From JAENVU01 sp963801105 (GTDB lineage: Bacteria; Actinomycetota; Acidimicrobiia; IMCC26256; JAENVU01), in assembly GCA_963801105.1 (NCBI GenBank), contig CAWDDH010000003.1, forward strand, positions 3,596,001 through 3,660,000: a stretch of DNA of 64,000 nt, read 5' to 3'. Position numbers and translations under genes: made by a program. The stretch's first letter is position 1. Each line of letters starts with the position of its first letter. The notes beneath the pieces are model-generated. The model was not told where the DNA came from, did not search any database, and worked only from the letters and a program-made list of their open reading frames with translations. Of this stretch, positions 1 to 8,705 are shown one piece after another.

Positions 1-1155
1 ATCACGCGGTCGAGGTATGCGTAGGTGCCGGGGAATCGCGTCGGCGAGTAGTCGAGCGCGTCCGTGTCTGCGAGCGGGAACGGCCACCGGCTCGTGCCGA
101 ACGTCTTCTGCTCGGTGAACACACGACACGCGAAGGCCGGCTTCTGGATGTAGCGCGGCGCGCTCGGCGACACCTCGCGCCGCGAGGGCAGCGGCAACCG
201 CGCGGGGTCCGCCCGGTACCGACGGGTCGACGAGGAGCGGCACCTTCCAGTACGTCGCCACGTCGTCGGACGTGAGGTTCGGGAAGGCGACACCGGTCAG
301 ACCCGCGATCGCGGTCGCGAAGCGCGCGACCGTCGCCTGGCGCCGGGCCACCCCGGCGTCGAGCTTGTCGAGCTGCGCGTTCGCCACCGCGGACTGCAGC
401 TCGGTGGTCCGGTAGTTGGGCGCGAGGAACTCGTGGTCGGGGTCCGCCTCCCCGTAGGGCCACGCCTTGTTCACGAACATCCGGGCCCGGCGGGCCAGCA
501 CGTCCGAGTCGGTGAGCACCAGCCCGCCCTCACCGGTGGTGATGTGCTTGCCCTGCTGGGTCGAGAAGCACGCGATCGCACCGAACGAGCCGACCGGCCG
601 GCCGGCGCGACGAGCACGGAAGGCCTGCGCGCAGTCCTCCACGACCGGGATACCACGTGCGTCGGCCAGCGCGACGATCTCGTCGATGCGGGCGGGCAGC
701 CCGAAGAGGTGGGTGACGACGACCGCGCACGTCCGCGCCGACAGGGCGGCCTCGACCGTGGCCGCGGTAACCATGCCCGTCGTGGCGTCGACGTCCGCGA
801 AGCGCGGGATCGCACCCTGGGCCAGGATCGGCGCGAGTGCTCCCATGTCGGTGATCGCGGTCGTCACGATCTCGTCGCCGGGCTCAGGGTCCAGCGCGGC
901 GACCGCGGCGTGGATCGCCGCGCTGCCGGAGCTGCATGCGATCGCGTGGAGCGCGCCGGTCAGCTCCGTCGCGCGCCGTTCGAGCTCGGGCGTCTGGACG
1001 CCCTTGGTCGCGGTGAGGGTCCCGGACTCGATCACCGCGCGCAGTCGAGCCAGCTCCTCCGTGCCCAGCGAGCGCCCGGACGCGTCCTGGTCCGAGGGCA
1101 GCAGCAGTGGTGCTCCGTGCAAGTACAGCTCCCGATCTCTACCCCGTGCCATCAT
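1..1155 (-). CDS. DegT/DnrJ/EryC1/StrS-family PLP aminotransferase (3' end cut by window; frameshifted as read)
   Basis: Sugar aminotransferase of the DegT/DnrJ family. It would transfer an amino group to a nucleotide-linked keto sugar in the cytoplasm, feeding the glycan locus. The minus-strand frame from ATG at 1155 (a second ATG lies at 1152) shows the N-terminal SGTLTATKG stretch, the SSGSAAIHAAV phosphate-binding region, VVEDCAQAF, and the PLP-lysine motif QQGKHITTGEGG. Near position 175-200 the frame breaks. Upstream it reads ...VAAALAARG. The family-typical end (PRYIQKPAFACR, TFGTSRWPFPLAD, FPGTYAYLDRV) continues one base out of phase. Restoring a CG in the GCGGCGCG run, or dropping one base, repairs it, so an assembly indel is likely. 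The C-terminus lies outside the window. It is divergent from the epimerase gene at 1253. Confidence 0.85.
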   Translation of the reverse strand, partial: MMARGRDRELYLHGAPLLLPSDQDASGRSLGTEELARLRAVIESGTLTATKGVQTPELERRATELTGALHAIACSSGSAAIHAAVAALDPEPGDEIVTTAITDMGALAPILAQGAIPRFADVDATTGMVTAATVEAALSARTCAVVVTHLFGLPARIDEIVALADARGIPVVEDCAQAFRARRAGRPVGSFGAIACFSTQQGKHITTGEGGLVLTDSDVLARRARMFVNKAWPYGEADPDHEFLAPNYRTTELQSAVANAQLDKLDAGVARRQATVARFATAIAGLTGVAFPNLTSDDVATYWKVPLLVDPSVPGGPRAVAAALAARGVAERAALHPEAGLRVSCVHRAEDVRHEPVAVPARRHGRARLLADAIPRHLRIPRPRD

Positions 1156-1252
1156 CGACGGCGCGACGATGTCGCGTCCGTACTGTATCGGTGGGGTTTT
1201 GCGGCCTTCTGACTGCTCGTCGCGAAACTTCGACCACGACCCGGGAGCACCG

Positions 1253-2416
1253 ATGCGCGCAGGCGAGGTCGCCGTCGTCTACGGCACCCGGCCCGAGGTG
1301 GTGAAGCTCGCCCCCGTGCTCTGGGAGCTCGGAACGGCAGCGCTGACGGTCCACACCGGCCAGCACCCCCTCGAGTCGCTCACCCCGCTGCTCGCCGACC
1401 TGGACCTCGCCTCCCCCTCCCGGTCGACCACCGTGCGCGCGCAACCGCGGGGGCGGCAGATCGGCGACGCGGTGATCGGCCTCACCGAGATCCTCGCCGA
1501 CGCGGCACCGTCGGTGGTCGTGGTCCAGGGGGACACGAACTCGACGCTCGCGGGCGCGCTCGCGGCCTCGGCCCTCGACCTCGCCGTGGTGCACGTCGAG
1601 GCCGGGCTCCGCAGCTTCGACCGGGCGATGCCCGAGGAGCGCAATCGGGTGGTCACCGACCACCTCGCGGACCTCCTGTGCGCGCCGACCACCGTCGCCC
1701 GCGGCCACCTGCTCGCCGAGGCGATCGACCCCGACCGCATCGTCGTCACGGGCAACACCGTGGTCGACGCCGCCCGCCGGGTCCTCCCGCCAACCGAGGT
1801 CCGCCGGGGCCTGCTCGCCGAGCTCGGCGTGGAACCGGGCGCGTACGTGCTGGCGACGTTCCACCGCCCGGAGAACGTCGACGACCCCGAGCGGCTGGCT
1901 CGCATCGTCGCCGAGCTGGCCGCGCTCCCGCTTCCCACCCTCCTCCCCGTGCACCCGCGCACGCTCGACCGGGCCCGCCACGCAGGCGTGACGCTCGGAG
2001 GCGGCGCGATCGTGACCACCGAGCCCCTCGGCTACCGCAGCTTCCTGAGCGCGTTGGCCGGCTGCGTGCTCGCGGTCTCGGACTCGGGGGGCGTGCAGGA
2101 GGAGGCGTCCGTCGTCGGGCGACCGGTCGTGGTCGTGCGGGGGTCGACCGAGCGCCCCGAGATCCTCGGCACGTTCGCGACGCTGATCGACCCAGGCCCC
2201 GCGATCGGCAAGACCGTCCGCGCGTTGCTCGACGACCGCGACGCGGTGTCCTCGGCGCTGGCGACGACACCCACCCCCTACGGGGACGGCCACGCCGGAC
2301 GCCGGACGGTGACGGCCATCGAGCGGCTCGTCGCCGGGTCTCGACCCGGCGACAGTGCCGAGACCCGTCACTACGATGCGGCGCGTGGTCGAGACGACGA
2401 TGACGCGACCCGATGA
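1253..2416 (+). CDS. wecB: UDP-N-acetylglucosamine 2-epimerase (non-hydrolysing)
   Basis: Interconverts UDP-GlcNAc and UDP-ManNAc in the cytoplasm, supplying ManNAc-type precursors for surface glycan. The 387-residue length fits the family (about 370-390). Visible motifs are YGTRPEVVKLAPV near residues 10-22, VVQGDTNSTLAGA near 95, VEAGLRS near 117, FHRPENVDD near 205 and VSDSGGVQEEA near 276-286, which contacts UDP. The ATG at 1253 is chosen because family homology begins right there. The frame is open far upstream but runs through the divergent aminotransferase gene. The end overlaps the following methyltransferase start. WecB-type function is well supported; a paralogue acting on another UDP-HexNAc cannot be excluded. 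Confidence 0.9.
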   Translation: MRAGEVAVVYGTRPEVVKLAPVLWELGTAALTVHTGQHPLESLTPLLADLDLASPSRSTTVRAQPRGRQIGDAVIGLTEILADAAPSVVVVQGDTNSTLAGALAASALDLAVVHVEAGLRSFDRAMPEERNRVVTDHLADLLCAPTTVARGHLLAEAIDPDRIVVTGNTVVDAARRVLPPTEVRRGLLAELGVEPGAYVLATFHRPENVDDPERLARIVAELAALPLPTLLPVHPRTLDRARHAGVTLGGGAIVTTEPLGYRSFLSALAGCVLAVSDSGGVQEEASVVGRPVVVVRGSTERPEILGTFATLIDPGPAIGKTVRALLDDRDAVSSALATTPTPYGDGHAGRRTVTAIERLVAGSRPGDSAETRHYDAARGRDDDDATR

Positions 2417-3374
2417 CGGCATCCGCCGCCCGGTGACCACGCGACCACTCGAACTCGAGGCGGCGCGCTGCTGCATCTGCGGGACCCGCGACTCCGAGCC
2501 CGTCGGGACCGGTCCGGACTTCGAGTACCGCACATCTCCCGACAGCTTCCTCGCCGTGCGCTGCGTGCACTGCGGCGTCGTCTACCTCGACACCCGTCCC
2601 ACTGCGGGTGAGCTCGACCGGATCTATCCCGACCACTACCACGCGTTCGCGTTCACCGAGGACCGCTTCGGCTTCGTGTACTCCGTCCGCCGCCGGCTCG
2701 AAGCGCACCGCCTGCTGCGCGCGTTCGGGTCGCTCCCTCCGGACGCGCGCATCCTCGACGTCGGGTGCGGCGACGGGTTCCACCTCGACCTGCTCCGCCG
2801 GTTCGGCCCGCCCCGTTGGACGGTGGAGGGGGTGGACCTCGACGACCGCGCCATCGCCGCCGCCCGCCGCCGCGACCTCACCGTGCACCGGGGCCGCGTG
2901 GAGGACGTCGGGCTGACCGCGGGGTCCTTCGACGCCGCCCTGCTCATCCAGACCGTCGAGCACCTCGCTGACCCGGCCTCCGTCCTCGCCGAGGTGCGGC
3001 GGCTCCTGGTCCCCGGCGGCCGCGTGCTGGTGGTCACCGACAACACCGGTTCGCTCGACTTCCGGATCGCCAAGCGGCGGCACTGGGGCGGCTACCACTT
3101 CCCGCGCCACTGGTACCTCTTCGACGGGCCGTCGCTCCGCCGGCTCGCCGAGGCGAGCGGGTTCGAGATCGCCGAGCTCGGCACGATGATGAGCCCGGTC
3201 AACTGGGTCTACTCCCTGCGGAACGCGCTCGACGACTGGGGGGCGCCGACCGGGCTGGTCGACGGACTGTCGCTCGAGTCCCCGGTCGCGCTCGCGGCGG
3301 GCACCGTCCTGGACACCATCCACCAGCTCGCCGGACGGGGCGCACTCCTCCGCGCGGTGCTGCGCCGGCCATGA
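2400..3374 (+). CDS. class I SAM-dependent methyltransferase with N-terminal zinc-ribbon
   Basis: Predicted cytoplasmic methyltransferase, probably acting on a sugar or glycan intermediate. The N-terminus carries two Cys pairs (CCICG and RCVHCG) of the kind that bind zinc ahead of Methyltransf_23/13-type domains. The SAM motif I is ILDVGCGDGFH near residue 117, with VDLDD as motif II and a DAALLIQTVEHLADP post-motif. The C-terminal part (WGGYHFPRHWYLFD) is typical of sugar-locus methyltransferases. The start is uncertain: in-frame ATGs lie at 2355, 2376 and 2400. The last gives the smallest overlap (17 nt) with the epimerase gene. It shares an ATGA overlap with the next gene, so the three genes 1253-4702 are probably one operon. 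Confidence 0.82.
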   Translation: MTRPDDGIRRPVTTRPLELEAARCCICGTRDSEPVGTGPDFEYRTSPDSFLAVRCVHCGVVYLDTRPTAGELDRIYPDHYHAFAFTEDRFGFVYSVRRRLEAHRLLRAFGSLPPDARILDVGCGDGFHLDLLRRFGPPRWTVEGVDLDDRAIAAARRRDLTVHRGRVEDVGLTAGSFDAALLIQTVEHLADPASVLAEVRRLLVPGGRVLVVTDNTGSLDFRIAKRRHWGGYHFPRHWYLFDGPSLRRLAEASGFEIAELGTMMSPVNWVYSLRNALDDWGAPTGLVDGLSLESPVALAAGTVLDTIHQLAGRGALLRAVLRRP

Positions 3375-4702
3375 CGGCCTCCCCGCCGATCGTCGTCCTC
3401 GGCGCCGGCTTCGCCGGACTCGTCGCCGCCGTCGAGATCCAGCGGCTCGGACGGGACGTCGTCGTGCTCGAGGCCGGGGAAACCGTCGGCGGCCTGGCGC
3501 GGAGTCACCGCGAGCGGGGTGGCGTGTCGTTCGACACCGGTGCGCACTTCGTGACCAATCGGTTGGCAGCCGCGCTCGGCGTCATGGACCGGTGCGACGA
3601 CGCGGCTTGCTACGGCGAAGCGGTCTGGATCGACGGACGCAGCGTCAGCTACCCACTCGGCCTACTGCGGACCCCGCGATTCGCGGGCGCCGCCGCGGCG
3701 AGCCGCCTCCGCGCGCCGACCGACACGCGCTCTGCGGCCGACCGGTTCCGCGCCCGGTACGGCACCGCGCTCGCCGACGAGGTCGCGCTCCCGTTGCTCG
3801 AGGCGTGGTCCGGCCGACCGGCCGACGAGCTCGCCCCGTCGGTCATGGACAAGATCCCGGGCAGCGTCGGCGGCACGATCGCCCTGACGGCGGCGCGCCG
3901 GATGACCGGCCGACCCGTCGCGATCGGCTACTGCGCCGAGGCGCCCCAGAGTGCCAACGTCTGGCACGTGTACCCGCGCGAGGGACTCGAGGTGTTCGTG
4001 CGGAAGCTCGCCGACGAGCTCGACGGGCAAGTCCGGCTGCAGACACCGGCCGAGGCGGTGCACCTCGACGGCGACCGGGTCGTCGGCGTGCGGGCCGCAG
4101 GACAGGACCTCGACGCCGCCGCGGTCGTCTCGACGCTGCCCGCCCCGGTCCTGCCCCGTGTCGTCGACCACCCCGTGGTCGCACCGCTCGCCGGGCTCCG
4201 CTTCCGGGCCATGGTGTTCGTCCAGCTCCATGTACGCGGCCGGAACCTCCTCGACCAGCCGGTGATGTGGTTCCCCGACCGGTCGCTGCCGTTCTTCCGG
4301 GTGACCGAGGCCCCGATGGCCATGCCGTCCCTCGCGCCGCCCGGCGAGACCGTCCTGACGGTCGACTTCGGCGCCGAGGTCGGCGACCCGATCTGGTCCG
4401 CCGACGTCGACGACCTTGCGTCGGTCGCGCTCGACGCGCTCACCGACCTCGTGCCCGATCTGCGCCGGCGCCACCTCGGGACGTACTCGACCCGGACACC
4501 GCTCGCCTATCCGGTGTTCGCGATGGGGACGGAGCCGGCACGGCGCGCGATCACGTCACATGGCGTGCGCGGGCTCGCGAGCGCCGGCCGCAACGCGGAG
4601 TTCGCCCACCTGCTGATGGAGGACGTCTACTGGCGGACGCGGCGCACGGCACGCGCGGTCGCGGCGCCGGCCGGAGCTCAGGCGGGTGCCGGGTACCGAT
4701 AG
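3371..4702 (+). CDS. FAD-dependent amine-oxidase/protoporphyrinogen-oxidase-like protein
   Basis: FAD/NAD(P)-binding oxidoreductase of the NAD_binding_8/amino-oxidase superfamily, 443 aa. The dinucleotide-binding motif VLGAGFAGLVAA is at residues 8-19, followed by the acidic end of the Rossmann strand (VVLEAGETVGG). The C-terminal FAD-contact segment is GVRGLASAGRNAEF near residue 400. In polysaccharide loci such proteins resemble UDP-galactopyranose-mutase-like or PPO-like enzymes. The substrate cannot be told here, but a sugar-modifying role is suggested by the 4-nt overlap with the methyltransferase gene. Its 3' end overlaps the convergent gene by 25 nt. Confidence 0.78.
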   Translation: MTASPPIVVLGAGFAGLVAAVEIQRLGRDVVVLEAGETVGGLARSHRERGGVSFDTGAHFVTNRLAAALGVMDRCDDAACYGEAVWIDGRSVSYPLGLLRTPRFAGAAAASRLRAPTDTRSAADRFRARYGTALADEVALPLLEAWSGRPADELAPSVMDKIPGSVGGTIALTAARRMTGRPVAIGYCAEAPQSANVWHVYPREGLEVFVRKLADELDGQVRLQTPAEAVHLDGDRVVGVRAAGQDLDAAAVVSTLPAPVLPRVVDHPVVAPLAGLRFRAMVFVQLHVRGRNLLDQPVMWFPDRSLPFFRVTEAPMAMPSLAPPGETVLTVDFGAEVGDPIWSADVDDLASVALDALTDLVPDLRRRHLGTYSTRTPLAYPVFAMGTEPARRAITSHGVRGLASAGRNAEFAHLLMEDVYWRTRRTARAVAAPAGAQAGAGYR

Positions 4703-6288
4703 AGCCCCTGGTGCTCGAAGAAGTACGGGTCCGGCTCCAGCTCGCGGACCCGGTTCGGACGTCGGAGGCTGAGGAAGTCCGCGATGGCATCGCACTGCCG
4801 GTCCACATCGGTGCCGTTGTTCGTGTACACGAACCAGATCGCGTGGTTCCCGGCGCGCTTGAGGATCGTCGCCGCGAACTGCTCGGGCTCGATCGCCCGG
4901 ACGCGTGCGGCGTAGTCGACCCAGTCGATCCGGCTCGGTGAGCCCGGACCCGGAACGGCGACGGTCTGCACGTCGGCGCTGATCCGCCCGACGACGTCGG
5001 TTCCGATCGAATCGGGGCAGTAGACGACGACGTCCCCCGGCGTCGCGTGCGACTGGATGATGGGCGCGAGCTGGTAGGCCTGGGTCCGGTTGCGGGCGGC
5101 GTTGCTCACACCGCCCCACGCTCCGAGCGCGAGCGCGAGCACCAGCACACCGGTCCGGATCCGGCGGTCGCCGAACGCGGTCAGCCCGAACGCGGCGATC
5201 AGCACGAGGAGCGGGAACACCACCGAGGCGTACCGGCCCTCGAACGTCGTACCCGAGACGCGGGCCACGAGGAGCCCGAGGGCGATCGTGCCGAACGCGA
5301 TGAGCGCCTCGAGCCGGACGCCGGGCCGGGTCGTCATGTCGATCGTCAGCTGCCGGTCGCCCGCCGCGGTCGCGAACACCCCGAGCAGCACGAGCAGTAC
5401 GAGCAGCCAGCCCGCCGCGTGCGCGTTGCCGCCGAAGGACTTGAACGCGGCCGCCCAGCTCCCGAACGGGCTCACCGGCGCGCCCCACGGCGTTCCGGTG
5501 TGCCGCAGCTGGAACACGAAGTTCGGGACCCACGGCGCGAACGTGAGCACGCCGACCGCCAGGGCGCCGAGCAGACGGGTGCCCGTTCGGCGCGTGCCCG
5601 CGTTGCCGCGGAGCACGCGGACCACGAGCCAGCCCGTGACCAGGGCGAGGAGCGGGAACGACCAGTAGTGCGTGTAGAGCAGCAGCCCGGTGACGGCGGC
5701 GACGGCGGCGAGACGTCCGAGGCTCGGCCGGTCGAGCGCGCGCTGGACCGCGAGGTACCCGACGGCGACGAGCAGCATCACCAGCGCGTACATCCGGGTC
5801 TCGGTCGAGTACCAGATCGCGAACGGTGACAACGCGAAGAGCAGCAGCGCGCTCCACGCCACGGTCGGTCGGGGCGGGTCCTCGGCGAGGCCCAGCCGGA
5901 CGCGGCGGGCGTCGAGCCGCCGACCCGCGAAGAAGATCGGGACGAACGTCAGCGTGCCGATGCAGCCCGACAGCGCGCGTACCGAGGCGTTGCCGGTGCC
6001 GAAGACGCGCATCCAGCCGTGCAGGAGGAAGTAGTAGAGCGGTGGGGCACCGTCGTGACGGAGCGCGCCGGGGATCCGCCCGATCGGCAGCTTGGCGATG
6101 TTGACCGAGAGGACCTCGTCGGCCCAGAGGTCGGATCGGCATACGAAGCGGAGCACCACTCCGAGCGCGAGCACCCCGGCGATCCCGAGGATGACGAAGG
6201 GGCGGTCCCTCGCGATCTCCCGGACCGACGCACCGCCGTCGGCGCCGGATTCCGCGGCGCGCCGACGCTGCGAGAGACCCACACCCAT
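4678..6288 (-). CDS. multi-pass membrane glycosyltransferase, GT39/PMT_2-like (ArnT-type fold)
   Basis: A 536-residue integral membrane protein with a GT-C-type N-terminus. After the first membrane helix (FVILGIAGVLALGVVLRF) comes an acidic DLWADEVLS loop, where the catalytic acid of ArnT/PMT enzymes sits, followed by GAPPLYYFLLHGWMRVFG. About 9-11 hydrophobic segments follow and a soluble tail of about 120 residues ends the protein. The family transfers a sugar from a polyprenyl-phosphate carrier to a lipid or protein on the outer face of the membrane. The ATG at 6288 is supported by the hydrophobic start. The 3' ends of this and the preceding plus-strand gene overlap. The acceptor is unknown. 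Confidence 0.8.
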   Translation of the reverse strand: MGVGLSQRRRAAESGADGGASVREIARDRPFVILGIAGVLALGVVLRFVCRSDLWADEVLSVNIAKLPIGRIPGALRHDGAPPLYYFLLHGWMRVFGTGNASVRALSGCIGTLTFVPIFFAGRRLDARRVRLGLAEDPPRPTVAWSALLLFALSPFAIWYSTETRMYALVMLLVAVGYLAVQRALDRPSLGRLAAVAAVTGLLLYTHYWSFPLLALVTGWLVVRVLRGNAGTRRTGTRLLGALAVGVLTFAPWVPNFVFQLRHTGTPWGAPVSPFGSWAAAFKSFGGNAHAAGWLLVLLVLLGVFATAAGDRQLTIDMTTRPGVRLEALIAFGTIALGLLVARVSGTTFEGRYASVVFPLLVLIAAFGLTAFGDRRIRTGVLVLALALGAWGGVSNAARNRTQAYQLAPIIQSHATPGDVVVYCPDSIGTDVVGRISADVQTVAVPGPGSPSRIDWVDYAARVRAIEPEQFAATILKRAGNHAIWFVYTNNGTDVDRQCDAIADFLSLRRPNRVRELEPDPYFFEHQGLYRYPAPA

Positions 6289-6297
6289 CGGGAAAGG

Positions 6298-7500
6298 CTA
6301 CCTGGCTCCGGCGGGCCGTCCCGTCACGCTCGGTGGTCGTCGGGCCCCGATCGCGTCGCGGTAGGCGGCCTCCAGCGCCCGCAGGTGCCCCGCGTCGTCC
6401 ATCGGCTCGGCTGCCGGCACCGGGGCGAAGGTCGCGGGGTTCGTCACGACGAGGCGCATGGCCCCGGCGAGCGCACGAGCGTCACCCGGGCTGACGAGCA
6501 GTTCCTGGTTCTCGGGCGCGACGAGCTCCGGGATTCCCCCCGCCGTGGTGCCCACGACGGTGATCCCACGACGGCGCGCCTCGTTGACCACGAGTGGCGC
6601 CGGGTCCTCCCATTCGGACGGCACGACGAGGCAGTCGACCTCGGCAAGCATCGCCTCCTTGTCCTCCTCGGCCACCCACCCGCGGTACTCGACCCCGCGC
6701 GCGCCGCGCACCGCATCGGCCTCCGGGCCGCGTCCGGCCACGATCAGCCGCACTTGGGAACCCCGCTCGTCCGGCACGAAGGTCGCGTACGCCCGCAGCA
6801 GGGTGAGGATCCCCTTGTCGCGCCCGAGCCGTCCCAGATAGCCGAACGTCACCGGCGAGCCCGGTGGGCGCGGCGGGCGCGGCGGGGTTGGCGGTCCGAC
6901 GGGGTTGTGGATCACGCGCGTGCGACCTCGCATCCACGCGAGACGGGCGAGATGCGAACGCGCGACCGCCTCGGAGACGGCGATCACGACCTCGGGTGGA
7001 TGCCGTTCGACCCGGTGCTCCCGCACCGTCCCGATCGCCCGGCACGAGCGACACTGCTCGGTGCATACGGTGCCGTCGCGCTGGACCATCGAGTTGCGCG
7101 GGCAGAGCAGCCAGTAGTCGTGGAGCGTGTGGACGTGCGGGATCCCGAGCACGCCGGGCGCGGTCAGAGCCGTCGTCCCCATGCCCTGCACGACATGGCT
7201 GTGCACGACGTCGGGCCGGAACTCCGCGCACGCGCGGGCCAGGACGCCGCGCGTGTCGGTGCGCAGCACATCGGTGAGGTGGAACCGCGCCCGCCGGTGT
7301 GCGGGCTGGGACGCGAACGCCGAGAGCGGGTACGGACGCGGTGCGACCATGGCGACGACGTCCTCGCCCTCGACGCCCAGGGTCACCACGCCGACCTCGT
7401 GACCAGCCGTGCGGAGCCGGCGAGAGAGTGCCGCCGCGTACTGCTCGGCGCCGCCCAGCACCTCGGGCGGCCAGAGGCTCGAGACCATCAGGACGCGCAT
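6298..7500 (-). CDS. glycosyltransferase family 4
   Basis: Retaining GT-B glycosyltransferase, 400 aa, predicted to add a sugar to the lipid-linked glycan at the inner membrane face. The N-terminal domain starts MRVLMVSSLWPPEVLGGAEQ (GGAE acceptor-site glycine loop) and contains a Cys-rich insertion (CPRNS...CTEQCRSC) seen in a subset of GT4 enzymes. The C-terminal Glycos_transf_1 domain has FGYLGRLGRDKGI and the nucleotide-sugar site VPSEWEDPAPLVVNEA, a variant of the EX7E motif. It follows the membrane glycosyltransferase start by 9 nt on the same strand and is likely co-transcribed, upstream of it. It is divergent from the next GT4 gene. Confidence 0.88.
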   Translation of the reverse strand: MRVLMVSSLWPPEVLGGAEQYAAALSRRLRTAGHEVGVVTLGVEGEDVVAMVAPRPYPLSAFASQPAHRRARFHLTDVLRTDTRGVLARACAEFRPDVVHSHVVQGMGTTALTAPGVLGIPHVHTLHDYWLLCPRNSMVQRDGTVCTEQCRSCRAIGTVREHRVERHPPEVVIAVSEAVARSHLARLAWMRGRTRVIHNPVGPPTPPRPPRPPGSPVTFGYLGRLGRDKGILTLLRAYATFVPDERGSQVRLIVAGRGPEADAVRGARGVEYRGWVAEEDKEAMLAEVDCLVVPSEWEDPAPLVVNEARRRGITVVGTTAGGIPELVAPENQELLVSPGDARALAGAMRLVVTNPATFAPVPAAEPMDDAGHLRALEAAYRDAIGARRPPSVTGRPAGAR

Positions 7501-7552
7501 CAGGAGGCCGTAGGCTACTGGTCCCCGTCGTCCCCGGAGAGCACTGAATCGC

Positions 7553-8662
7553 GTGCGTCAGCCCCTGCGCGTCGGCATGCTCGCCGACACCGTCGACCTG
7601 CCGGGCGGCATCGGCCGCTACGTCCGCGAGGTCCTCGCCGCCTGCGCGCGCCGCACCGACGTCCGGCTGACCGTGCTCACACCTGCGAGCGGCGTCCCCA
7701 CCGTGCGACGGCTGACGGCGCCCGTCCTCGACGACGTCGTCGTCCCTCCCCGCCCCGACCAGCTCTCGCTCGCGCTCTGGGACCGGTTCCGATCCGGCGC
7801 GGCGTTCGCGCGCGCCGGATCGGAGGTCGTCATCGGCACCAAGCACCTCGTGCCGCGCACCCGGCGCCCGACACTGCTCGTCGTGCACGACGTCCTGACC
7901 ATCACGCGCGCGCGAGAGAACGCCCTCGCGAAGCGACTGCTCCTGCCCGCGCAGTACCGGTCGTCGCTCACCGACGCCTCCCGGCTCGTCGCGGTGAGCG
8001 CGGCGACGCGGACCCGGCTCGGCGCGCTGGACCCCGCGTGGGAGCGCAAGTGCGACGTGGTCCCGAACGGCATGAGCCGCGACCTGATCGAGGCGGCACC
8101 GGACCCGATCCCGTCCATGGAGGACCGGCCCTTCGCGCTCGTCGTGGGCGACCTCTCCCCGCGCAAGAACCTCGGCCTGCTGACGCGCCTCTGGAAGAGC
8201 ACCGACCCGCCGGCACTCACCCTCGTGGTCGTGGGACCCGACGTCGGCGGCGACGACCGGGCGCGGGCCGAGCTCCAGGACCTCGAGCGGACCGGTCGCG
8301 CCGTCTGGATCCGCGGGGCGGACGACGCCCGCCTCCGCTGGTGCTACGAGCAGGCCCGAGTGGTGCTGTTCCCGACGCACGAGGAGGGGTTCGGGCTCCC
8401 GCTCCTCGAGGCGATGACCTTCCACGCGCCCGTGCTCGCAAGCTCGGACCTCGCACTGCGCGAGGTCGCGGCCGGCGCCGCCGGCGTGCTGCACCTCGAC
8501 GCGAACGATCCCGCCGCGTGGCGCCGGGCGCTCGCGGTGGCGGCCGGCGGGACGCGGGCGCCACACCCGCCCCGGGTCCCCGGGGGCGCGATCACCTGGG
8601 ATCAGCACACCGACCGGCTGCTCGCCGTCGCCCGGGAGCTGGCACGCGGCGCACGCGTCTGA
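7553..8662 (+). CDS. glycosyltransferase family 4
   Basis: GT-B glycosyltransferase, 369 aa, with a GTG start at 7553. The N-terminal domain shows MLADTVDLPGGIGRYVRE (acceptor-side glycine loop). The C-terminal domain shows LVVGDLSPRKNLGLL (the usual VG...PRKN signature of mannosyltransferase-like GT4 proteins) and the EX7E motif in HEEGFGLPLLEAM. This subgroup resembles WbpY/MtfB-type mannosyl or rhamnosyl transferases, but the donor is not established. It is separated by 43 nt from the polymerase-like membrane protein and probably expressed with it. Confidence 0.88.
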   Translation: MRQPLRVGMLADTVDLPGGIGRYVREVLAACARRTDVRLTVLTPASGVPTVRRLTAPVLDDVVVPPRPDQLSLALWDRFRSGAAFARAGSEVVIGTKHLVPRTRRPTLLVVHDVLTITRARENALAKRLLLPAQYRSSLTDASRLVAVSAATRTRLGALDPAWERKCDVVPNGMSRDLIEAAPDPIPSMEDRPFALVVGDLSPRKNLGLLTRLWKSTDPPALTLVVVGPDVGGDDRARAELQDLERTGRAVWIRGADDARLRWCYEQARVVLFPTHEEGFGLPLLEAMTFHAPVLASSDLALREVAAGAAGVLHLDANDPAAWRRALAVAAGGTRAPHPPRVPGGAITWDQHTDRLLAVARELARGARV

Positions 8663-8705
8663 GCGCCACGTCGCGGCACCCGGTGGCCGGTAGTGTCGGA
8701 CGCTC